Assembly (NCBI GenBank): GCA_958299035.1
Contig: CATQJL010000112.1
Coordinates: 49,248,941-49,312,940, forward strand
DNA: 64,000 nucleotides
Source: Cylicocyclus nassatus
Taxonomy: Eukaryota > Nematoda > Chromadorea > Rhabditida > Strongylidae
Direction: 5' to 3'
Shown: piece by piece, positions 37,267 through 49,796 of the stretch
How the letters are laid out: every line of letters begins with the position of its first letter
Position numbering within the stretch: the first letter of the stretch is position 1
The notes under the pieces: generated by a model
Told to the model about the DNA's origin: nothing
The model's database searches: none
What the model saw: the letters and a program-made list of their open reading frames with translations, nothing else
Made by a program: the position numbers and the translations under genes

Positions 37267-38776
37267 TCCTCATGCAGAGAGGAAGCGCTTGTGTGAGTTG
37301 GAATCTTGCGGCGCGACTGGGATCGCGGGAGGTAAGCCTTAGGGCTAAGGTGCACATCATCTTAGTGGCTCAATAATGATTGTGCGTTCTAGAGAAACTT
37401 GTTGTTTATCTTTTTGTACATGGAGATTGTGTTATAAAACTTGAAACTGTGTGTACACAGGTTTATGCACTAATCGTGTTTATAATGTGTTTTTGTTGGT
37501 AAACTGGAGTTAGAGCTTCAAATTCGGGTCCTCTAAAAACCAGAGTTTCTAAAATCATGTCTGATTTCAAGAAATCACCCCTGACAAGCTTGCCTTTCAG
37601 CGGGAATCGTCCATTGATGGACACCCGCAGAGGTGCTCATGCGTTTGGCTAGTGGAATCGCCAGCCGTTGCGAACAAGCCTAGAATCCGGAGGGACATAC
37701 GTCGAAATCGATAGCGGAGCCTGACTGTGCTAGCAACAAAGCTGCCATCAGTTGTGAAGTCTGAAGGTGTCTCGGACATTTTGAAAGTTAACCTTGGAAT
37801 AAAGCTCTATCAGACGCAGAAAACTAACGAATATGAATCTCGCGACTACAACCTGCGCTCATCTTGAGACTAAAGCCTCCTCTCACCCACACAAAACTGT
37901 GGAGTCTTTGCAACGGCCTTTCAAAATGCGTGGATGTAGAGCACCTTCGTGCCACGGTAGACAGCTTTGCCTCCGTGCCGCGGTAGACAGCCAGCAACCT
38001 AACCGTGTGCTTGCGCTAAAGGAGGAACCTTTATGAAGTCGTGCTGAGTAGACTAGACTGTTAAGTAGATTAGTTATTGATTTTATCCAATCATCTCGCC
38101 TAGTCTTGTGGTTACGATAAAGATCTGAGAACATTTTTCAATGCGGTTTTTATTTGCTTCAAGGCGCCATATACTTTTGTTAGTACAACACTCACGACAG
38201 AATGACTTGTTCTAGACCATAGTGACAATTATATTAACGTCTGGGTTTGCTAGAGTGCTGTTGTACTCTAATTACAGCAAGTTCAAAATGGGTGCTGGGC
38301 TAAACATCGAAACATCATCTAAACATACATGACGAAGTCGTAGTAATTACACTATCATCTTCGAGACATCTTTAGCTGATTGAAGCTTGTTATAACATAA
38401 TCTACTTACGTTTGATATTAGTCTAAGGTACAGTCGTTGCTCTACTGAAAGGATGAACACAGTCTTTGACAAATGAGTTACACTACCATTATAAAGAGTA
38501 AAGCAGCTACAACGATGCATAACCATCTATAGTAAGCTAATATACTTCTGAAAATTGACTATAGATGTAGGTTCAACCACAGACTAGTTCCTCAAAAACT
38601 TGAATTCGGGAAAAGCTGTTTCTGGAAAATTGCAAAAACGTTAACAGGTGCATATTTTGTGTTTTCTCGCTGAAAATCAAAATCAAATTCAGGATCATTG
38701 TCGAGAAAGGAAATGCATGTGCTACTAAAAAGTAATTACGAAAAATCTATTACACAAGTATGGACTTGCCTGTAAG
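37267..38776. other. Unassigned, gene-free stretch
   Basis: A 17-bp near-direct repeat, GTGCCACGGTAGACAGC and GTGCCGCGGTAGACAGC, lies near 37950 and 37976. Frames are short and show no motifs. Confidence 0.4.
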
Positions 38777-38778
38777 TA

Positions 38779-39731
38779 TTAGGTTGTCCGGAAATTAATG
38801 CCCGTTTTGAATTTCAACCGCAATAAGTCATACACTTCTCATTTCCAAATGGGTTGCAAAGTACCATTCAATAGAGCAAAGCAAGCTCTACAAGAGGGTC
38901 ATCTTGCTTTTGCAACATCTCTCATTCACCTCGAGTTTTGAAACAAAAACTAAAAAAACTCAGCAGCCCGAAAAATCGAAAAGAATCGTAACGTTCATAA
39001 AAATCCTACAAAAATTCTTACTTGCTCACGTAAACACTATCACATAAAACATTTATATACGCCTTTGTCGTATTTTTTCCTCTGTTAGGAATCAAGAAAA
39101 CGGAAATATTCGTGCATTTGCCAAAGTGGTGTTGTGCAGCTCCCACATAAGTAGTTGTATACTACAAACCTGTAGAAGTACAAACGCAAATTCTCAACTC
39201 TTTACAAGCTTTAGTTCTCCAAAAATTTGAATTTTAGTTTGGGACACCTAACTAGGGAAAGCTATACGCGGTATTTCTCGAAAACTAAGGCTTGTAGAAA
39301 GCTGAAAATTCAAGTCTGTACTTCTACAGACTTGTGGTACACAACTACCTATGTGGGAGCTGCACAACACCAGTTTAGCAAATGCACGAAAATTTCCGGT
39401 TTCTTGGTTCCCAACGGAGAAAAAATATGGCAAAGGTATATACGTGTATAAATGTCTTATGTGAATAGTATCTACGTGAACAAATTAGAATTTTTGTAGG
39501 TTTTTTTTATGAACTGAATTACGATTTTTCTCAATTTTTCGGGCAGTTAAATCTTTTTAGTTTCTGGCTCAAAACTTGAGGTAGATGAGAGCTGTTGCAA
39601 AATCAAAATAGCCATCTTGTAGAGCCTGCTTTGCTCTATCGAATGGTACCTTGCAACCTATTTAGAAGTGAGAAGTGCATGACTTGTTACGGTTGAAATT
39701 CAAAACGGGCATTAATTTCCGGACAACCTAA
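38779..39731. mobile_element. Mariner-like palindromic MITE, TTAGGTTGTCCGG type (953 bp)
   Basis: The ends are perfect 26-bp inverted repeats beginning TTAGGTTGTCCGGAAATTAA, and TA dinucleotides flank both sides (38777-38778, 39732-39733). The symmetry extends through almost the whole element with moderate divergence, so each strand can fold into a hairpin of about 470 bp per arm. It carries ACCATTCAATAGAGC 83 bp from the left end and its complement about 81 bp from the right end. TA target choice and TTAGGT ends are typical of mariner relatives. It has no transposase. Confidence 0.9.
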
Positions 39732-39733
39732 TA

Positions 39734-40904
39734 CAACTACGGCATATTGAACTGTAGTTTGAAAATACCATATTAGGGATACGGTAGCGAGAGAAACTGA
39801 CAATAGCAGCTACCACGTTCATCTGACCAATCAGAGATACTCCGAAGAAGAATGGAATAGTCGACAACTGAGTTCAACACTCCAGCCTTGTTAGTTGGCG
39901 TCAGCTGGAATGCAAGAGGGTTATCTTATATAACATCATATTTCAGTGAACTGTCAGAATATAAAGTTTATAAGACACTTCTTTCCCAAAAATCGTGGGA
40001 ATAATAACTGCTAAGGAGCTTTAAAAAATTGGCCCTAGCACGCATTGATTTCTACAAATGTTGTACAAATGAAGGTTGGTGAAAAAAATTATGAGCGACG
40101 CAAAAGCGGAACTTGGAGTAAAAAGGAACTTTCCGCATAAGGCGAATTTGATTAGCAAATAGCTCCTATAGAATTTGAATAGCGAAAAGATCGTCTGTCT
40201 TCACAACAAAGGCACGATTTTCAATTTTTTCAGTTCAACATCAGGAGTGACCAACTGCCGAAATTTCCAAACGTCTTGTTAAACTCAAGAAGAATCCAAG
40301 AGCATAGTGCGTCGCCCGCGCCATGCCAGTTACGGTCACAAATTCGCGGCGCTCTTCGTATTTTCTTAACTATATACCGATGATCAATGTAGACATACCC
40401 TCGATACATAGAACCACGTATTCTGGCAGCCTTCACTTTGAGGGCTATGAGGGGACACAACCTTCACCTGGAAAAACAGAAGGACAAAGCCCGAATGTAA
40501 TTATCCTGACTATATTGGAACGAAAGTTGATGAAACAAATATAGGGAATAATATCTTTAGCTTATTTGAGCGAAACCGAGAACTTGCGTCTTCGTTGCCT
40601 TTTTTACGTTAAAAAGAAGGTTTTTGTGAAATTTTCGCCAGAATTCAGGACACAATTTCTCAGCTAACCTCTCGATTGACCGAAATTGATTTTCAGAAGT
40701 TTAAGAAAGCTACTGGAGTTACATAAAAATGAGAAACTGCGCTCAAATCTTGCGCAGAGGATCGCGCGCAAAAACGCTGGTCTACCTCGTTAATGAGTGA
40801 TTTTCACAGCTTGGGACGTTGGCAGTGCTCCTCACCGTGTCATGACGATCAGAATGATATATAATGTTGCAGGGTTTTGTTGAGATCTCGCGACGATCTA
40901 CTAC
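39734..40904. other. Unassigned, gene-free stretch
   Basis: AT-rich with only short frames; no repeat ends or gene motifs seen. Confidence 0.4.
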
Positions 40905-41013
40905 CAGAGCCAAATGCCCCGTGCTCTGGTCTGTCTCCGCTGCTCGTCTGCGTCTCCGCGCGCTGCGCGCTACCTCGCTACCCCAAACGCGGGGAGCGGG
41001 GCATTTGGCTCTG
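40905..41013. repeat. Short palindromic GC-rich repeat
   Basis: The arms CAGAGCCAAATGCCCCG and CGGGGCATTTGGCTCTG are perfect complements, 109 bp end to end, around a GC-rich centre containing GCGCGCTGCGCGC. It contrasts sharply with the AT-rich flanks. It could be a very small inverted-repeat transposon, but no target duplication is clear. Confidence 0.7.
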
Positions 41014-44000
41014 ATACCCTTTTCTTCGCTGTTTCAAACCCAAATTTAGCAAGCTATATATCATTTTGAAGCTCTTGATTTCTACTTTCACGCTGACAAC
41101 GTCCCATAACCACATTTTTTGATCTGATCGAGAAATCCGGCAAAAACCTTGTTTTCGTAAATCTCTTGTTTTTTTCCTAGTTTAACTCACGTGGTTTTTT
41201 CGTACATTCTATATTTGTCTGTTTATAATGCAGACAACCACCCAGCCCTTATCTCTTCGATTATAGTGGAATTTTTTGCGAAAAATCGTAAAAAGTGCGT
41301 TTTTCTTTATCTTGTTTCTGTTTCAGTGCTTTCGCATCGATTTTTTTCCAGCTTGGAGATTGTTGCTCAGAACGATAAGCGCAACAATCCAGACAACGTC
41401 CCAGGAAACAAGAACGTCAATGCGGGGGTAAAAATTCAAAGGACGCATCAAAATCAAAACCCGTGTTGCGCATGGCTGGTCCTGGAGCGAAAACTTGCAC
41501 TTTGAAAAGCCGCCAAATGAAAGATTTCAAATCTCATTGCAGCGTTTTTATCCGGTTTTCAGCCGTTTCTTTTGCTTTTTATATCTATTTTACTCATTTT
41601 CTCTTCTCTAATTTTCTTTGAACACCTTCACTACTTGTGACGTCAGATGTTCAAACAATCTTCACTTTTAACGCCCTGTCTCTAGACTATCAAAGGTATG
41701 ATGGTAGATTGAGGATAAGAGAAAAAATGTTTATATCTGATATAAATAAACAAATTGCTGGACTCAATGATTTTTTTCGCAAAGGTAAATAATGTAAATA
41801 ATCCAGTTTGTAACCGTGACATTCGAAATTTTATCAGGCTTTATCCGATTTTATCCAATTTTGTCCGCAGATGTTAAATCTGGAAATCTGCGGATTCTCT
41901 AAGAAAATTGGTCAGAACAGGCACTAAAATTACAATTAGCTGTACATATAAGGATGACTTATAAATTAATTTCAACAAAACCATCATTGAAGCTATGAAA
42001 AACTAGACCAAATTTGGGCGAACAAACATCTGCACTTACAACGTCCAGGGAACGGGTTAGGAAATAAGAGTAAATCTCCTAATCTTTCAAACAGCTACAC
42101 AATTTTTAGTCCAAAATATAAATTAGCTCTACGTACTCAAAATAATTAGATCGAGCATTCGTACCTTGCTAAAAGTTTCGAGGAATAAATGCAAATTCTT
42201 CGATCCCCTCGGGCTGAAACAAAAGGGAGCCTGATGATTTTCCATCAGAAGTTTGGGGCTTTATTATTTTTTATAGGTATTTATATCAGCATTTCAAGAC
42301 AATCCTAGCGTTTAGCATTTTATCTTAATATCATATAAAACAAAAAATTCTGTGATAAATCATCATACTATATATAAAGCGCAAGCACCCCCATCTGACG
42401 TCATCGCTCGCGGCAGAGGTGTAAACAACCGACCATCGTTCTGTGCCGGTGCGAGATTACCGAGTTGATGACTCATGGCAATGATGCCTGTCCCAGACAA
42501 TGTTGATCAAGTGGCATGACCCAAAAAGTGCAATCACTAGACAAGCTAGCTTCCGTATAGTTCGAGCCGTTTATAGCAATTCAATTTCGATTAATGTAGA
42601 ACAGTTAGTTTCCATTTCTCTTGAACCGTCAAATTCCTTCAATTACTTCAAAAGATTGCAGATGTAGATGCAATATTCCATGAACCAAAAATCTGCACAT
42701 TTCGTTCCACAATAACTTTGCAAGAAGCAACTTATTAGGATGATTCCCTTATATTTGATTTATTCCAAAACCTCTGATGAGTTCGTACAGAAAATTGCAA
42801 CGAATCCGTCTTTAGAATATTTGCTTTCCAATCCTTTGATTTAAGCACAAACTCTTACAAGATTTCTATCGAACAATTAGCATTTTTTAGTTTCAACAAG
42901 TGCTACCAACACATTATTGTTAGAAGATTTATTTTCATTTTTTTTTGACATCTCAAGCTTTTGTACTTCTACGCTGGAGCGTTTAGCTCGAAGTGCATCA
43001 TAGCTTTTCAGAAAGGTCAGATATTTCAGCATGTTGCGGTCTCCCATAATTCATTTCTCGAGTGCTTAATATGTTTTCTCATCCTAGAGCAGTTGCGCCA
43101 TGTCTTTGTTCGATGGTTCTGCTTTCTATTTTTTCGCTAATATATCTCAGCAAGAAAGTTGAAGTTATCAGAATTCCTGCATAAAATGCTTAGTAATTAT
43201 CTTTACTTCAGAGAAACTGCGCTAAATCTGCTTTGAAAATTTCTCGCAAATACTTTTACTTTCTTCAGACAATCTCTGTTTATAATTTTTCAATAAGAAT
43301 TTCGTTTAAAATTGTCAGGTATTTCGGCAGAACAGTTGCAATAATTCGAATTTCACGTCTGCTCATTCATCGAATTTATTCTGTTTTTAGCAGTAATTCA
43401 AGCACAGCCTTGATCGTGCAACACTTTGTTGGAAAGTACTTCGCGAAATTTCTCTATAAAACATTGTCGACTCTGTGCAAGAAATCAGAGATTGACACGA
43501 ATTCCTCAGTTAAACCTTTAGATCCCGGAGAATTGTACCATACCATTCAAAAGGTATTCACAAACATCATTCATTCTGCAAATGTTTACTATTCAAAAGG
43601 TGTTAAAGGTTGCATTTTAGTCCATCATAGCTCCCACTGTGGCCTCAGAAAAATAAAAAATTCGCGCCTTTCAAAAATCTTATATGTTATTAATAAGATA
43701 ACCTGAAAATTGAACGGATTTTGAAGCACTTCTGTATAAATTGCAAGGATGCTGGACAGTTTGGGAAGCCCTTATAAAACACAATTAGAATTTCGATGTA
43801 AAATTTTTTGAAGTGGAGGAGGAGTTCTGACGCTTCTATCAAAAATACTTTGGAAGAGAAACAGAAAGTGTTTGAATTTGAAAAACTCTAGATTTGGTAG
43901 TTATGTTGGCTAATTTTCGAGGATGTCAATCCGAACTTTCCGCTACTTTAATTTCGAAAAGAGATAAGAGTAGCCTGACACGGGAATAGTCAGAAATCTA

Positions 44001-44641
44001 TGGGCAAGCTAGCTTAGACAAGCTGCATACTACTAGGTGCAGCATAAAATTCTGACTTCAAATTTGAATTCCACATTTGCGCGCCTTTGTGGGCGAAGTT
44101 GGCGGTTGAAGGCCGTTAATTTGCTAAGAAATCGTGTATGAAAAGCATATTTTTAGCAGTACAGAGCCATGTTCGGCTAAATGCTGGGCCAACCACGCAG
44201 CTAGGTTACTTAACACTTTTAAAGCCCAATGGTGAACTGAAAGTGCAACGGTGTGCCCAATTTCGCAATTTTTGCGTACGGTTTTCTCGCAATAAAACTG
44301 CTCATAACTTCGTCCACAAAGTCGCTAAGCAGATGTGGAATACAGATTGGAAACCAGCGTACAACGCGCATTGAATTGTAGGCAGCTTGCTTGGATTGGC
44401 CACTTCGACTTCTGACCATTCCCATGTTAGTAAGAACTTTTGAGGGAGGACTGGAGGTCATAGGGCAGGTGGGGAAGGGGGGGGGGGGAAGAGGATCTTT
44501 CAGTGTGAAACAGGGCCTAAGTGGGAAGTACATGGCTGATAAAAGATTGTCGGGTTTGAGCGCTTGCTCCTGGGTAAAAAGGAGGTGAGAGGACGGGGGA
44601 AGCAAAGGGGTCGGAGAGCAAAACGCTGCACAAAATTTGCG
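41014..44641. other. Unassigned AT-rich stretch with weak open frames
   Basis: The longest frame is 157 codons on the plus strand (43233-43706), AT-rich, with no motif I know. CTTCAG, acceptor-like for nematodes, lies near 43263 inside that frame, so an exon cannot be excluded. A 104-codon frame at 41191-41505 is equally unsupported. No gene is called. Confidence 0.35.
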
Positions 44642-44686
44642 TATACCAGTCCAAAGCGCAGCGAAGCGGCGCTTCGGACTGGTATA
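44642..44686. repeat. 18-bp stem hairpin
   Basis: TATACCAGTCCAAAGCGC and GCGCTTCGGACTGGTATA pair with one mismatch around the loop AGCGAAGCG. Its function is unknown; a small transposon remnant or a structured RNA are both possible. Confidence 0.65.
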
Positions 44687-45310
44687 ACTATAATCGAAAC
44701 ATGCAATCACGAATGTTGATCGGTAGCCAGCAGGTCACGAGAGAGAGAGAATGCTAAGAATTAATTCTGAGGGAAGAAAATTGGCAGAGTTAGATATTCA
44801 AGTACGTACATATTATTATTAAAATTAGTTTTAATGAAAGTAGATTACCGGTAAAGTTGATAATTGTTTCTTCGCCAGAAATGACAAAGTAGCAGTTAAG
44901 GCCAGATCCCATACATTTGAACGAGAAGCGTGAGAACAACGTATCCAATTTAGCTCAATTTACACGACATTAAAATGTAAAAAGTTACTTTTGTAGTATA
45001 TGGAAGAAATAAGTAAAGCACAAGGACTACAAGAGCAGAGCAAATGTTTTTACTTATTTGATTATTTGTTCGATCACTGCGTGCTAACTTGCTTCTCACT
45101 ACAAAGAAAGATAGAGCAGTAAAAGCATGTTCGAACCTAAGAGCTATTGTTTGGCGCCGGCTGAATGCTGCATTCAGATAAAAAAAAACATGGATCAGCG
45201 TGGAAAAAGTAAAACAAATGATGCATAAAAAAAGTTATATTCCTTATTTTCTTGTCAGATAAAACTCTCTTCACATGTCAAGCTCAAGGCAAATTTGTTA
45301 GATCTTTATG
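44687..45310. other. Unassigned AT-rich stretch
   Basis: No coding frame or repeat ends seen. Confidence 0.4.
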
Positions 45311-45312
45311 AC

Positions 45313-45641
45313 GGACCGAGGGGGGGGGGGGGTGCGCCCCCCCCCCCCCCGAGAAGGGGTCGCGAAAATTTTGAAACTTACTATATGGGTTGTATTGAAA
45401 ATAATTAAAATAATTTTTGAAAATTTTTAAAAATTCATTTTAGCCTTATAAAAAAATTTTTTTCGGGGGCGTGGCTGACGCCACGCCCCCTATTTCCAGA
45501 TTTTAGGGGTCGGGGACCCGGAAAAATTGTGAGAAGCACCCCAAAAATTTTTTCGGAGTGCGTGGCTAACGCCACGCACCTTCTTAAGAAAAATTTTTTG
45601 TCCCCCCCCCCCCCGAAAAAAATTTCTCGGACCGCCACTGA
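45313..45641. mobile_element. Possible small DNA transposon with homopolymer C/G tracts
   Basis: The right end reads CTCGGACCGCCACTG, whose complement begins CAGTGGCGG, a start often seen in hAT-like elements. The left end has the weaker match TGACGGACCGAG. Inside are long G and C runs near both ends and two short palindromes, GGGGCGTGGCTGACGCCACG near 45465 and GTGCGTGGCTAACGCCACGC near 45558. There is no clear 8-bp duplication, so the class is uncertain. Confidence 0.45.
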
Positions 45642-45655
45642 TATATATATATATA

Positions 45656-46668
45656 TTAGGTCGTTCCGAAAGTTCTTTCCGTTTTTTCAACTTGTCATAA
45701 AAACACGTGGAATGAAGCTAGGGAAACGCTTCAGGGACTTTCCGATGCATCTTTTCCTCCTCTTTTCAGCTGTTATATTTCTCTGCCGCTAGCTCTTGTG
45801 GTCAGTGGGATAATGGCCGAAATTTCGAACCCATGGTTTTTACCATGTCTAACTTGGCGATTTTTCACAATCTTCTTTTCTAACTTATCGAAAAGCTTTG
45901 ATAACAGTCAGATAGAGTAAACAAAGTGCAATTTAATGGAATTTTTTGGCATCTATAGCCAGCCTTAAAAATTTTTTAGAATTATTTTTCTGATGCTATC
46001 AAATTCCGCTTTTGGTGATGTAAAGAACCATAGAACATGAAACGGCGCACAACTAAGGTGTCATTCGATGCACCTTTTCTTCCTCTTTCTTCTGAGTATT
46101 TTTCTTTCCAATTTGTGGGAGTTTTTGGCGATAAAATTTCCATAATTCTTGATTTTGAACCTGTCTAAGGGTGTACACGTGAAATGCGAAATCTCAAATT
46201 TCGGGGCGATAAACAATCAGTTACTTTGTAAAAATAGTGTACAATCATAAATGACTTTTGAAAGTGTCGAAATCCGAAGATTTCTTAATGTTTGGAGCGT
46301 TTGTGTGCTTTGTGACTTCGAAAAAGTGAAGACTTCTGGAAAAGTTATCTCAAAAAATATCAAGAAGCCAGTTAAAGTTGCCAAAAAATTCCATTAGATT
46401 GCACTTTGTTTACTCTATCTGACTGCTATCAAAGCTTTCCCAAAAGTCAAGAAAGAAGATTGTGAAAAATTGCCAAAGTTAGACATGGTAAAAACCATGG
46501 GTTCGAAATTTCGGCCATTATCTCACTGACCACAAGAGCACAGAAATATATCGTCTAAAAAGAGGAAAAAAGGATGCATCGGATAGTGCCTGAAGCGTTT
46601 CCCTAGCTTCATTCCACGTGTTTTTATGACAAGTTGAAAAAACGGAAAGAACTTTCGGAACGACCTAA
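45656..46668. mobile_element. Chain MITE 1: mariner-like, TTAGGTCGTTCCGAAAG type
   Basis: The inverted ends start TTAGGTCGTTCCGAAAGTTC and stay identical for about 80 bp; arm similarity continues to a centre near 46160. TA lies on both sides (45654-45655, 46669-46670). The internal phrase TCGATGCA followed by a T/C-rich run such as TTTTCTTCCTCTTTCT recurs in the element. No transposase is present. It is the first member of the TA-joined chain and follows a (TA)n run. Confidence 0.9.
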
Positions 46669-46672
46669 TATA

Positions 46673-47395
46673 TTAGATTGGTCCGAAAGTTCTGTCCCAC
46701 CATTTTCAAAAACTCATAACTTCTTCCTAACACAATGTTTTTGCAAGAGTGAAACAATATTAGAAAGAGCAGTTTATGTACTTTCTGAAACTGAGTTGGC
46801 TGCTATTCATCAAGTTCTGAATGCAGAGATAAAATTGAGGAAAGGAATTTATTTCAATTCCAAAATTTTTAAGCAAGCCCGTTGAAAAATCCAAAAGTGT
46901 GCCATAAAATCCCAAACAGCCACTATCCTAGACTATTTCACCCCCTCTTTTTGGCTGAGCAAAGCTCGCGTTGATCTAGCTGTTCTTCGAAAAGTTATGA
47001 TTTTTTTGAAAAAAAATGTCAAAATATTAAATTAAGAAGCTGATTTTTTGGCATTTTTTTTGAAAATCATTAATTCTTTCAAAAGAGCTCGATCAGCGCA
47101 AATTTTGCTCAGTTGGAAAAAGGGGATCAAAAAAACCTAGAATACTGGCTGTTTTGGATTTTATGGCACACTTTTGGATTTTCTAACGGGCTTGCTTAAG
47201 AATCCCGAAATTGAAATGAACTCCTTCCCCCAATTTTATCTCTGCATTCAGAGCTTAGTTAAAAGCAGCCAATTCAGTTTTAGAAAGTTCATGAATTGCT
47301 CTTTCTAATGCGGTTTTACTCTTGCAAAAACATTATGTTAGGAAGAAGTTACGATTTTTTGAAAATGGTGGGACAGAACTTTCGGACCAACCTAA
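46673..47395. mobile_element. Chain MITE 2: TTAGATTGGTCCGAAAG type
   Basis: The left end TTAGATTGGTCCGAAAGTTC pairs with the right end GAACTTTCGGACCAACCTAA with one change. The palindrome covers most of the 723 bp; CTCATAACTTCTTCCTAACA near 46712 pairs with ATGTTAGGAAGAAGTTACGA near 47334. It is separated from MITE 1 by TATA only. It has ATTAGAAAGAGC 86 bp in, a variant of the shared subterminal motif. Confidence 0.88.
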
Positions 47396-47401
47396 TATAT
47401 A

Positions 47402-48076
47402 CAGGGTGTCCCAAAAGTAAGTACACACTTTTCAATCGTCAATATCTCTCTTCCCAATGGGTCTTGTGTGGCCGTTCAAGTGCCATTCTGTAGGGGAGAC
47501 TTCAACTTAGATTTACAGTGTTGAACGAATCACCGATCGCTTTTCGTTACTGTAGGATTACGGTAAGAACTTCCAGCATATGGAACCATTGTGAAATATG
47601 CCAACTAACAAAACTTTTTTTCTAAAAATCTGAAAATTTGTTTACTAAGGTTTTCGCGCACGCTAATTCCATTACACAACTTTTTAAGAGTGTTTTCAGC
47701 TTTTTTGACGGTCTAATCACATTTCTGACAAATACTGGGAATTCGGCTATTACGGTTCACGTAGGATAAGTTTGAAAAGAAGCATCACAGTTGAGTGTAA
47801 ATTTCATATTTGAAGTCAGCGGCTTCCATTACCATAGTGTAAGAGTTTTTGGCTTGTTTGGTTTTGTTTCGAGGCAGATTATGGCTTCTATTGGCCTAAA
47901 ATCCTTGTCGAAGTTCCTACAGTAATCCTACAGTAGAGCGATCGGTTATTCGCTCAACACTGTAAATCTAAGTTGAAGCTTCCTCTATAGAATGGTATTT
48001 GAATGGCAGAAAAAGACGTAATGGGGAGAGAGATATTAACGATTGAAAAGTGTGTACTTACTTTTGGGACACCCTG
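47402..48076. mobile_element. Chain MITE 3: CAGGGTGTCCC type
   Basis: The inverted ends are CAGGGTGTCCCAAAAGTAAG and its complement, flanked by TA on both sides. Long arms follow. TACTGTAGGATTACGGTA lies at 47548-47565, and a diverged reverse copy is near 47920. GCCATTCTGTAG lies about 80 bp from the left end. TA flanks with CAGGGTGTCC ends suggest the Tc1/mariner group. No transposase is present. Confidence 0.88.
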
Positions 48077-48084
48077 TATATATA

Positions 48085-48762
48085 CAGGGTGTCCCAAAAA
48101 AATGTGAATACTGTTTGATCGTTAATAACTTCGTTGCTTTCACGTCTTTCGCCGAACTTGAGGCACCATTCTATAGTGCGAGGTTCAACTTAGATTTATA
48201 GTATGGAGCGAATCACCGATCGCTGTTCGTTACTGTAGGATTACGGTATGAACTTCTAGCATGTGGATCTACAGTGAAATATGCCATTTGACAAAATTTT
48301 TTCCAAAAAATCTGAAAAATCGTGTACCGGGGTTTTTGCGCACGCTGATTCCATTACACAACTTCTTATGAATGTTTTTAGCTTTTTTGAAGGTGTATTC
48401 ACATTTCTGACAAATGCTGGAAATTCATTATTTCGGTTTACCTGGGATAACCTTGGAAAGAGGCATCACAGTAAAGTGGAAATTTCATATTCGAATTCAG
48501 CGGCTTCCATTACCGTAGTATAGAAGTTTTTGGCTTGTTTGGTCTTGTTCCGAGGCAGAGTGTTGCCTTCAATAGCCTGAAATTCTTGTCCAAGTTCCTA
48601 CCGTAATCCTACAGTAATGAAGAGCGGTAGATGATTCGCTCCATACTGTAAATCTAAGTTATACCTCGCTCTATAGAATGGTGCCTCAATCTCGGCGAAG
48701 GACATGAAAGCAAGGGAGTTATTAACAATCAAACAGTGTTCACATTTTTTTGGGACACCCTG
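48085..48762. mobile_element. Chain MITE 4: CAGGGTGTCCC type, second copy
   Basis: The ends CAGGGTGTCCCAAAAAAATG and complement are flanked by TA. It is related to MITE 3 but clearly diverged, so the pair is not a simple tandem duplication. ACCATTCTATAGTGC lies 82 bp from the left end, and GAATGGTGC about 80 bp from the right end. Confidence 0.88.
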
Positions 48763-48768
48763 TATATA

Positions 48769-49790
48769 TTAGGTCGTTTCAAAAGTAATTTCGCTTTTTT
48801 CAAACGGGCACCACATTTGATGGAACAAAGGTTTCTGAGAAATCTTGGAAGCACTCGATGCAGAATTTCATTCTCTTTCTAATGGTTGTGAAAGTGTTGC
48901 AAAACCGTCAATGAGCTTTCAGAAAATAACCAAAGTCTGCGACCCATGCTTTTTGAGATAGTCTAGTTCCACAATTTTTTAAAACTTTCACATCAAACCT
49001 CAGAAGAAGTTCAAGTAACTGTCCGATAGAGCAAACCATATAGAATGCAAAATTACTTTTTTATCCCTTCCGTAGCTTGTCATACAATTTTAACAGAATT
49101 TTAACTGATGCTACCGAAATTTCATACTTGGGCAGTTAAATCCTCGTAGAACATCAAAGGAAGAGCAGCTCGGCCACTATTCGACGCAGCATCTTCTCCT
49201 CTTTCTAACAGGTGGTTTTTGTTTCCGATTCTTTTGGTTTTCGGGGATAAAATCATCACAATTCATTTTTTCAAGGAGCCTCATGCTGTACCTGAAAATC
49301 ACGAAATTTGATATTTCGAACCCGTAAACCCTCACTTGCTTTGCAAAGTTAGTGCTTATTCATAGTACAGTCTTGGTAGTCTCAAATTCCGAAAAATTAT
49401 GATGTTTGCTGCGATTGTGGCTGAGGTGGGCCTGCCAAAATCCGATGGCTCTATTAAAAAATCTTTTAAAAAATTACGGCGAGCTATGAGAAAGAGAAAA
49501 AAGTAGCACTGTATTCTATGAGGTTTACTCTGTCGAATCGTTACTTGAACTTCTTCTGAGGATTGATATGAAAGTTTTAAAAAATTGTGAAACTTGACCA
49601 ATTTAAAAAGCATGGGTCGCAAGTTTTGGTTATTTTCCGAAAGCTCATTGATTGTTTTGCAACATTTTTATAACCATTAGAAAGAGAATGAAATTCTGCA
49701 TCGAATGCCTCCAAGATCTCCTAGAAACCTTTGTTCCATCAAATGTGGCGCTCGTTTGAAAAAAGCAAAATTGCTTTTGAAACGACCTAA
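48769..49790. mobile_element. Chain MITE 5: TTAGGTCGTTTCAAAAG type
   Basis: The left end TTAGGTCGTTTCAAAAGTAA and the right end GCTTTTGAAACGACCTAA pair and are flanked by TA. The element is a long palindrome of 1022 bp with CAAACGGGC/GCTCGTTTG-type arms. ACTCGATGCAGAATTTC lies about 82 bp in. It is the same family as MITE 8 and close to MITE 1. Confidence 0.88.
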
Positions 49791-49796
49791 TATATA

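Noticed and set aside
43233..43706. Plus-strand frame of 157 codons in AT-rich DNA
   Set aside because: The longest unexplained frame outside repeats, but its composition follows the local base bias and no domain is recognised. A transcript would be needed to call it.
44219..44710. Minus-strand frame of 163 codons over a poly-C/G tract
   Set aside because: It runs through a homopolymer whose length is uncertain, and no motif is seen.
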